From NCBI GenBank assembly GCA_945869935.1, contig CAMBSA010000007.1:1-13090 (forward strand): a DNA stretch of 13,090 nt, read 5' to 3'. Below, one piece after another: positions 8,471 to 13,090 of this stretch. The position numbers and the translations under genes were made by a program. This DNA comes from Bordetella parapertussis. Its GTDB lineage: Bacteria > Pseudomonadota > Gammaproteobacteria > Burkholderiales > SG8-39. Positions within the stretch are counted from its first letter, which is position 1. The number at the start of each line of letters is the position of its first letter. The notes under the pieces are model-generated. The model saw only the letters and a list, made by a program, of their open reading frames with translations. It did not search any database and had not been told where the DNA came from.

Positions 8471-8899
8471 TCAGGATTCGGCTTTTGCAAAGTCGTGGTG
8501 AATGATTGAATAGCCGCGATCCTTATAGTACTTCCATCGGCCTCTCGCGGAACTTTTGTCGTCCGCATCTGTACCCACGATTTCGATCAATCGGGCGAAC
8601 CGGCTGAAAATGTTAGGGCAGAGGTGCGTGAGATTTACGAGCACGTCCGTGTGGGGCGTAAGCTCCAATGCCTCGGTAACAAGTATTTGGGTTTTGTCGG
8701 CCAGCCTTGCGTTTATGTCCGTATGAGGAAGGAAGGAAATGGGCTGATAGGTCCAGAGAAGTTTGTCAATAGAGCGTGTCATTGACTCGTCCGCGGCAAG
8801 AATGATCATCTTGTTCTTTGCTCGAAGCGCGCGTGCCGCGATTTTGCAAACCGTGTGAAGTTTTGATTCCACGTTTGAGTAGAAGTCGATTCGCGTCAT
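8471..8899 (-). CDS. holC: DNA polymerase III chi subunit
   Basis: HolC is the chi subunit of the polymerase III clamp loader. It binds psi and single-strand binding protein and links the replisome to SSB-coated DNA. The protein has 142 aa (E. coli chi is 147). It begins MTRIDFYSNV, followed by a helix with CKIAARALRAKNKMIIL (18-34). It contains the family hallmark LLWTYQPISFLPH (47-59), and DVLVNLTHLCPNIFSRFARLIEIVG in its second half, the usual LVNL...RF..ViEiV pattern. The C-terminus has RWKYYKDRGYSIIHHD, matching the family R-xx-Y-xxxGy region. ATG at 8899 is a good family start, though no strong Shine-Dalgarno is visible. It lies 64 bp after pepA, an order seen widely in proteobacteria. 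Confidence 0.93.
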   Translation of the reverse strand: MTRIDFYSNVESKLHTVCKIAARALRAKNKMIILAADESMTRSIDKLLWTYQPISFLPHTDINARLADKTQILVTEALELTPHTDVLVNLTHLCPNIFSRFARLIEIVGTDADDKSSARGRWKYYKDRGYSIIHHDFAKAES

Positions 8900-8963
8900 C
8901 TGGACTCGGCTTGAGCTGTCATTGCTACGGATGTAATTGCAATATTTCTTGAATTCAGTTGCG

Positions 8964-10463
8964 TTATTTCCGGCGACGCGTTGCTTCGTCGCGTTGAATC
9001 AAGAACGAAGTTAGAAGTGCAACCGGACGGCCTGTTGCCCCCTTGTCTTTGCCCGACTGCCACGCTACTCCTGCGATGTCCAGGTGAGCCCATTCGAATT
9101 TTCGTGCGAATCGCGCGAGGAAGCAGGCGGCCGTAATGCTCCCCGCTGCGCGTCCGCCTATATTGGCCATATCGGCAAAATTGCTCTTGAGAAGATCCTG
9201 ATAGTCATCCCAGAGCGGCATTCGCCATGTCCGATCAAACGCGTTGTCGCCTGCGGAGATAAGTTCTTGTGCCAGGGAGTCATTATTGGAAAAGACGGCT
9301 GAGCAAACGTGGCCAAGTGCAATCACACAAGCGCCAGTCAAGGTGGCGACATCGATTACCACTTGCGGCTCGAAGCGTTCTGCGTAGGTTAAGGCGTCGG
9401 CGAGAATCAGACGACCTTCCGCATCGGTATTGAGAATTTCGACCGATTGACCAGACATGCTTGTAACAACATCGCCCGGTTTGGTTGCGGCTCCATCCGG
9501 CATATTTTCGGTCGCCGGAACGATACATACTACGTTCAGTCTCAATTTGAGCTCGGCTACGGCCCTCATCGCTCCCAGTACGCTCCCGGCTCCGCACATG
9601 TCGAATTTCATCTCGTCCATTTCAGATCCCGGTTTGAGTGAAATTCCACCAGTATCAAACGTGATGCCCTTGCCGATGAGTACGATTGGCTTTTCCTTCT
9701 TTTCGGCACCGCGGTATTGCAGGATCACGAATTTAGGAGGCTCCTGAGAACCGCGGGCGACCGACAGAAAAGTCCCCATGCCTAGACGTTCCGCGTCCTT
9801 CCTTTCCAGAATTTTGCATTCCAAGTTCCATTCGCGCGCCAATTGCTGTGCGGCCGACGCGAGGTAGGTGGGCGTGCAATAGTTCCCCGGGAGGTTTCCG
9901 AGATCGCGAGCAAGCTTAACTCCGGCAGAAACCGCTCGCCCCTGCGCAAGGCCCTTTTTCGGTGGCGACTGTTTGTGCTTGGTGTTTATCCCGAGGACGA
10001 GTTCTCTGAGACATCGTGGCTCTGACTTCTTGGTTTTTAGATTTTCAAACCGGTAGAGATTCTCCGACGCGACCTGCACAAATTGACGTGCTTTCCATTC
10101 GTCATCGCGTCCCAACACCGGAATTTCTGTGAGATACGCTATTGCATCTTTCGCGCCGGTTCCGGCTATCGCCAAGACGGTTGAACGTGCGATTTCTCGA
10201 AATGCTTTGGGCGGGAGGGGGCCGTTTGGACCGAGTCCCACCAAAAGGACCCGGACATCATGCTTTGCAGCCGGGTATAGCAGCTTGACGGAACCCGACT
10301 TTCCATCCGCGTCTCCGGACGATCTTAATTGAGCAATACGGCCACCGAGCGACTTATCTAACGAACTAGCCGAAGGTGAGAGCTGTGCTCCCTCGTAAAT
10401 ACCGACAACCACGCACCCCGACTTGGCGTCCTCGGGGGCGATCGCTTTTATGCTAAATTGCAC
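8964..10463 (-). CDS. pepA: Leucyl (cytosol) aminopeptidase, M17 family
   Basis: PepA removes N-terminal residues from peptides using two metal ions; in E. coli it also binds DNA in Xer recombination and carAB control. The 499-aa protein has the full M17 architecture: an N-terminal macro-like domain (about 1-160) and a catalytic domain with GKGITFDTGGISLKPG (264-279; Lys265, Asp270, Lys277), KFDMCGAGSV (Asp288), the signature NTDAEGRL (345-352; Asp347, Glu349, Arg351) and DVATLTGACV. All metal ligands are present. The start is GTG at 10463, preceded by GGAG with a 6-nt spacer (10470-10473), a convincing ribosome-binding site, and by a sigma70-like promoter at 10511-10540. It heads the pepA-holC-unknown-valS cluster and is divergent from lptF; an insertion sequence now lies between the two. 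Confidence 0.97.
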   Translation of the reverse strand: MQFSIKAIAPEDAKSGCVVVGIYEGAQLSPSASSLDKSLGGRIAQLRSSGDADGKSGSVKLLYPAAKHDVRVLLVGLGPNGPLPPKAFREIARSTVLAIAGTGAKDAIAYLTEIPVLGRDDEWKARQFVQVASENLYRFENLKTKKSEPRCLRELVLGINTKHKQSPPKKGLAQGRAVSAGVKLARDLGNLPGNYCTPTYLASAAQQLAREWNLECKILERKDAERLGMGTFLSVARGSQEPPKFVILQYRGAEKKEKPIVLIGKGITFDTGGISLKPGSEMDEMKFDMCGAGSVLGAMRAVAELKLRLNVVCIVPATENMPDGAATKPGDVVTSMSGQSVEILNTDAEGRLILADALTYAERFEPQVVIDVATLTGACVIALGHVCSAVFSNNDSLAQELISAGDNAFDRTWRMPLWDDYQDLLKSNFADMANIGGRAAGSITAACFLARFARKFEWAHLDIAGVAWQSGKDKGATGRPVALLTSFLIQRDEATRRRK

Positions 10464-10469
10464 GGAAAT

Positions 10470-10473
10470 CTCC
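10470..10473 (-). promoter_or_regulatory. Ribosome-binding site of pepA
   Basis: GGAG on the minus strand, 6 nt before the GTG at 10463. It supports the non-ATG start of pepA. Confidence 0.7.
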
Positions 10474-10510
10474 AGCTTTTTAGATAGTTACAAGATCTTT
10501 CCCAGCGATA

Positions 10511-10540
10511 ATTATCCTCGCAATCGTCGCCCTAAGTCAA
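10511..10540 (-). promoter_or_regulatory. Sigma70-like promoter of pepA
   Basis: On the minus strand, TTGACT (10535-10540) and GATAAT (10511-10516) are each one base from consensus and separated by 18 bp. Transcription would begin near 10504, giving a leader of about 40 nt that contains the pepA Shine-Dalgarno. Since the gene gaps downstream are short, this promoter probably also serves holC, the small unknown gene and valS. Confidence 0.6.
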
Positions 10541-10595
10541 AAAGACGCGACTCGATCTGCATCCGTTCGAAAACAGCCGGAGCAAGTTCATGAGC

Positions 10596-10600
10596 AAGGA
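10596..10600 (+). promoter_or_regulatory. Stranded native Shine-Dalgarno of lptF
   Basis: AAGGA lies 6 bp left of the IS left end. If the 849-bp element and one target-site copy are removed, this motif falls 5 nt before the lptF GTG, an ideal spacing. It is now about 860 bp away. This is an inference from the reconstructed empty site. Confidence 0.6.
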
Positions 10601-10602
10601 CA

Positions 10603-10606
10603 CCAG
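10603..10606. repeat. Probable left target-site copy (CCAG)
   Basis: CCAG abuts the left inverted repeat. It differs at one base from the CTAG at the right end, which fits the YTAR target preference of one IS5-family branch. The mismatch suggests later mutation. Confidence 0.5.
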
Positions 10607-10622
10607 GGTCTGTTGACATTCA
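10607..10622. repeat. Left terminal inverted repeat of the IS
   Basis: GGTCTGTTGACATTCA, matching the right end at 14 of 16 positions. It overlaps the TGA stop of the transposase reading frame at 10620-10622. Confidence 0.8.
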
Positions 10623-11368
10623 GTTTAGCCACAGGAAGGTGGCGACCAGAGCGATGAACGAGGCAAAGTGTTGGGCGAGTTTGTCATAGCTTGTGGCGAT
10701 TCGACGGAAGTGCTTGATGCGGCAGAAGTAAGGTTCAATGAGATTGCGGTGCTTATAGTGATGCTTAAAATAGAAAGCCGGTGCGTTGCGGTTGGATCGG
10801 GGCGGAATTACTGCTTGGGCCCCGCGCTGTGCAATCGACTGGCGCAGATGATCCGCATCAAAGGCCTTATCGGCAACAACCGCCTGGGGATATACCCTCG
10901 AGCAGCGTGCTCGCCTGGGTAATGTCATGTGCCTGCCCCTCGGTCAGAATAAATCGCGCAAGGTTGCCCAAGCCCTCGACCAAGGCATGGATCTTGGTGG
11001 TGAGTCCGCCTCGCGAGCGCCCGATCGCTTTGGGGCCTTTTTTTTAGCCGCACCGGCCGAGTGCTGGTGGGCTCGCACGATGGTGCCATCCAGAAACACT
11101 TCTTCAAAGTCTGCATCCTTGGCCAGTTCGGCAAACACCTTCTGCCACACCCCGTTCGCGACCAGCGCGCAAAGCGTGTGTACGCGCTATTCCAGAGTCC
11201 GAATTCAGCCGGCAGATCGCGCCACGGACTGCCGGTGCGCGCAACCCACAGCACGGCTTCGATGAACAGTCGATTGTTCTCGCCCGAGCGTCCCGGATCG
11301 CCGACTTTGCCGGGCAACATCGGCTCCAGCCGCTGCCACTGGTCCTCGCGTAGCCATCGACGAACCAT
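10620..11368 (-). pseudogene. IS5-family transposase, frameshifted
   Basis: A DDE transposase is spread over changing frames. The start at 11368 (MVRRWLREDQWQRLEPMLPG), with GGAGGG 5 nt upstream, gives the N-terminal DUF4096-like part up to RFARWSR. Near 11162 the frame is lost, apparently by one missing base, and continues as GVWQKVFAELAKDADFEEVFLDGTIV, with the first catalytic Asp in FLDGT. At a run of eight A (11038-11045) a -1 shift leads to GPKAIGRSRGGLTTKIHALVEG. Near 10885-10895 another frame change is needed to reach PQAVVADKAFDAD (second Asp) and NLIEPYFCRIKHFRRIA (Glu). The A8 site may be the programmed frameshift known in this IS branch; the other two are disabling. The DDE residues themselves remain. 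Confidence 0.85.
11038..11045 (-). other. A8 slippery run, possible programmed -1 frameshift site in the transposase
   Basis: On the transposase strand eight A are followed by GGC. Reading through in the upstream frame ends soon after; a -1 slip at A-AAA-AAG gives the expected GPKAIGRSRGG continuation. Two-frame transposases joined this way are known in part of the IS5 family. Decay by a lost A is the alternative. Confidence 0.5.
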
Positions 11369-11429
11369 CCTGACCCTCCGTAAATATCAGGATGTAATCA
11401 GATTTCGGTCAAAGTTAGCAGCAGCCACC

Positions 11430-11435
11430 TATAAC
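11430..11435 (+). promoter_or_regulatory. Possible outward -10 box in the IS right end, toward lptF
   Basis: TATAAC is one base from the -10 consensus and lies 24 bp before the lptF GTG. The matching -35 region (GTCAAA, 16-bp spacer) is poor. It could supply lptF transcription after the insertion. Only a weak candidate. Confidence 0.3.
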
Positions 11436-11439
11436 TCAT

Positions 11440-11455
11440 TGAATATCAACAGGCC
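11440..11455. repeat. Right terminal inverted repeat of the IS
   Basis: The reverse complement reads GGCCTGTTGATATTCA and matches the left end at 14 of 16 positions. It ends 3 bp before the lptF start codon. Confidence 0.8.
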
Positions 11456-11459
11456 CTAG
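11456..11459. repeat. Probable right target-site copy (CTAG)
   Basis: CTAG directly follows the right inverted repeat. Its last G is the first base of the lptF GTG start, so the insertion kept the reading frame whole. Confidence 0.55.
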
Positions 11460-12532
11460 TGATATTTCACCGTTCACTTCTTAGAGAGTTTTCCAGTTTT
11501 GCACTTGCCGTTTTTTCGACTTTGTTCGCGGTAACCGTAACCACACAACTTATTCGGCTTTTAGGGCAAGCGGCGAGCGGCTCTGTAGTGTCCGAAGGGG
11601 TCTTGGCCTTGCTCGGTTTTTCCGCGCTCAACTACCTTCCAGTCCTGCTTTCGCTGACGTTATTCATTTCCGTATTGATGACTCTATCTCGATGTTATCG
11701 AGACTCGGAAATGATCATCTGGTTCGGCACCGGATTGTCACTTACGGCGTGGATTCGCCCGGTGTTGGTTTTCGCCCTGCCACTGGTGGCTCTGATCGCA
11801 GTTCTTTCACTTTTTCTCTCGCCTTGGGCTGTCAGTCAGAGCGAAGACTATCGCAGGCAAATGGAGAGCCGAGATGATTTGTCTAGAGTCGCACCGGGGG
11901 TCTTCCGGGAGGCATCCGGATCGGAGCGAGTATTTTTTGTTGAAGCTATCGCTGGCGAAGAGACCAAGGTACAAAACGTCTTCATCACACAAGTCGAAAG
12001 TGGCAAGCTAACTGTAACAGTCAGCAAACGCGGTGTTCGCGAGACTGCAGACAACGGTGATCGATTTGTCGTTCTTCTAAATGGACGCCGGTATGACGGT
12101 GTGCCAGGACGCATGGATTTCAGAATAATGGATTTCGAGCGGTATTCGTTGAGGGTCGAGTCACGCGAAGTGCAGGTGCCCCTGGTGTCAACCAAGGCGG
12201 CATCGACATTGATGCTGGCGACGGAGCGGACTAATGCCGGACTGGGTGAACTCGTTTGGCGGTTGGGGTTGCCACTTTCCGCCCTGAACTTGGCGTTGCT
12301 CGCGATTCCGCTTTCATTTGTGAATCCGCGAGCGAGCAGAAGTATCAATCTGCTATTCGCCTTGCTCGCGTACATGGTCTATTCAAACTTTATAAGTATC
12401 GCGCAGGCTTGGGTTTCTCAAGGGCGGCTCGCATTTGCTGCGGGTTGGTGGATCATTCACGCGGTCGCCGTGTGCGGACTGGTTTTTATATTCTGGCGGC
12501 GCCTTCGTGTTGGAGGGGGGCGGCGACCTTGA
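11459..12532 (+). CDS. lptF: LPS export ABC transporter permease LptF
   Basis: LptF forms with LptG the membrane part of LptB2FG, which extracts LPS from the inner membrane and passes it to LptC and the periplasmic bridge. The 357-aa protein starts MIFHRSLLREFSSFALAVF, typical of betaproteobacterial LptF. It has membrane segments at about 11-33, 48-76, 97-122, 270-287, 297-316 and 327-346. A periplasmic beta-jellyroll domain lies at about 125-245 (RVAPGVFRE, RVFFVE, VQNVFIT, DRFVVLLNGRRYDG). RCYRDSEM (78-85) is the conserved cytoplasmic coupling stretch. The start is GTG at 11459, immediately after an IS end; only a weak AGG (11451-11453) precedes it now. The coding sequence is intact. It overlaps or nearly abuts lptG, as usual. 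Expression must be by readthrough or a new promoter, because the native leader is on the far side of the IS. Confidence 0.95.
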   Translation: MIFHRSLLREFSSFALAVFSTLFAVTVTTQLIRLLGQAASGSVVSEGVLALLGFSALNYLPVLLSLTLFISVLMTLSRCYRDSEMIIWFGTGLSLTAWIRPVLVFALPLVALIAVLSLFLSPWAVSQSEDYRRQMESRDDLSRVAPGVFREASGSERVFFVEAIAGEETKVQNVFITQVESGKLTVTVSKRGVRETADNGDRFVVLLNGRRYDGVPGRMDFRIMDFERYSLRVESREVQVPLVSTKAASTLMLATERTNAGLGELVWRLGLPLSALNLALLAIPLSFVNPRASRSINLLFALLAYMVYSNFISIAQAWVSQGRLAFAAGWWIIHAVAVCGLVFIFWRRLRVGGGRRP

Positions 12533-12534
12533 AG

Positions 12535-13090
12535 ATGGTACTGCGTCGCTACCTTGCGCGAGAGATATTCGTCGCGACGACTTTCGTCTTCGTGGCGTTT
12601 CTTGCGTTATTTGCATTTTTTGATTTGATCAATGAACTCGGGGATCTTGGAAAAGGCGGCTATCGCCTGCAGCACGTTCTTTTGTTTGTGCTTCTGACGG
12701 TGCCAAGCCACATATACGAATTGTTTCCGATTGCAGTGCTCATCGGAACCTTGTATGCGCTTGCGCATCTATCCAGCACTTCCGAGTTCACTGTGATGCG
12801 AAGTGCGGGCTTGTCGCCAGCCGGTGCCGTTGCCTTGCTCGCAAGGATCGGAATAGTGTTCTCGTTATTGACCTTTGTCGTCGGCGAATTTGTTGGTCCG
12901 ATCGCCGAGCGTACAGCAAAGGAACTCAAGCTTCGGTCTACTAGCGCTGTAGTTGCGCAAGAGTTTCGAACCGGGTTATGGGTTAAAGACGAAGGGCGAT
13001 TCGTCAATGTGCGTGAGGTTCGCCCGGATTCGACTCTTCTGGGAGTTCGAATATTTGAATTTGACGCGGAATATCGCCTCGTTTCGATCA
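12535..13090 (+). CDS. lptG: LPS export ABC transporter permease LptG (3' partial)
   Basis: LptG is the partner of LptF in the LptB2FG complex. The 185 codons visible, running off the right edge, start MVLRRYLAREIFVATTFVF. They include the first membrane segments, the conserved FFDLINELGDLGKGGY (about 28-43), the TVPSHIYELFPIAVLIGTLYAL segment, SSTSEFTVMRSAGLSP (83-98, the coupling helix facing LptB), and the start of the periplasmic jellyroll (GLWVKDEGRFVNV, VRIFEFD). ATG at 12535 lies 2 bp after the lptF stop. TTG at 12529 is in frame, would overlap the stop by 4 nt and sits better behind GGAGGGGGG (12511-12519), so it is a real alternative start. Translation is likely coupled to lptF. Confidence 0.95.
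   Translation, partial: MVLRRYLAREIFVATTFVFVAFLALFAFFDLINELGDLGKGGYRLQHVLLFVLLTVPSHIYELFPIAVLIGTLYALAHLSSTSEFTVMRSAGLSPAGAVALLARIGIVFSLLTFVVGEFVGPIAERTAKELKLRSTSAVVAQEFRTGLWVKDEGRFVNVREVRPDSTLLGVRIFEFDAEYRLVSI

Larger units (their letters stand above)
10607..11455 (-). mobile_element. Decayed IS5-family insertion sequence (IS427/IS1031-like)
   Basis: The element is 849 bp, bounded by 16-bp imperfect inverted repeats (14 of 16 matching; left end GGTCTGTTGACATTCA). It is flanked by CCAG and CTAG, which look like a once-perfect 4-bp target duplication. Size, ends, target and transposase sequence all fit the IS427-type branch of IS5. The transposase is read on the minus strand, opposite to lptF. 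It sits in the shared pepA/lptF control region, and the G of the right CTAG is the first base of the lptF GTG. The transposase is broken by frameshifts, so the copy should be immobile unless helped in trans. Confidence 0.85.

Noticed and set aside
8440..8568. Longer version of the small gene between holC and valS, starting inside holC
   Set aside because: It would overlap holC by about 98 bp in another frame, and the extra residues look like a shadow of holC; ATG 8439 or GTG 8460 is more natural.
10668..11265. Plus-strand open frames within the IS
   Set aside because: They are antisense to the transposase, whose DDE motifs are clear on the minus strand.
1..13090. A hidden defence, secretion or biosynthetic system
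   Set aside because: All substantial genes but one small one are recognisable, mostly housekeeping families; no cluster of unknown genes, repeat array or RNA scaffold was found.

Overview
The window reads as a chromosomal housekeeping stretch from a betaproteobacterium with moderate GC content, most likely Burkholderiales or a close relative. The evidence is protein resemblance (TusA, LptF/LptG, BepA-like M48 protease, HolC) and the gene order lptG-lptF / pepA-holC-small conserved gene-valS, which I recall from that class. No RNA gene, CRISPR array, prophage or defence system is visible. I did not find a new multi-gene system.

Left part (1-4802): the 3' portion of a family 61-type glycosyltransferase gene with a TPR-like N-terminus runs in from the left edge. 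moaC (molybdenum cofactor synthesis) follows on the minus strand. A 248-bp divergent control region containing a run of ten G lies between moaC and a secreted M48 metalloprotease with C-terminal helical repeats (BepA/YfgC type). That gene converges, with an 18-bp gap, on a minus-strand ChrB-type gene that has no chrA beside it.

Middle part (4803-10606): tusA (plus strand) converges on a four-gene minus-strand cluster, pepA-holC-unknown small gene-valS, with gaps of 31-69 bp. The cluster probably starts from one sigma70-like promoter (TTGACT-18 bp-GATAAT) upstream of pepA.

Right part (10607-13090): an 849-bp IS5-family element with a decayed transposase sits in the divergent pepA/lptF control region. 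Its right end abuts the GTG start of lptF. Removing the element in silico brings an AAGGA Shine-Dalgarno to 5 nt from that GTG, so the insertion appears to have parted the lptF start codon from its native ribosome-binding site and promoter while leaving the protein intact. lptF and the truncated lptG follow; they encode the two membrane subunits of the LPS export ABC transporter. The site of this insertion, next to a gene normally needed for outer-membrane assembly, is the most notable thing in the window.
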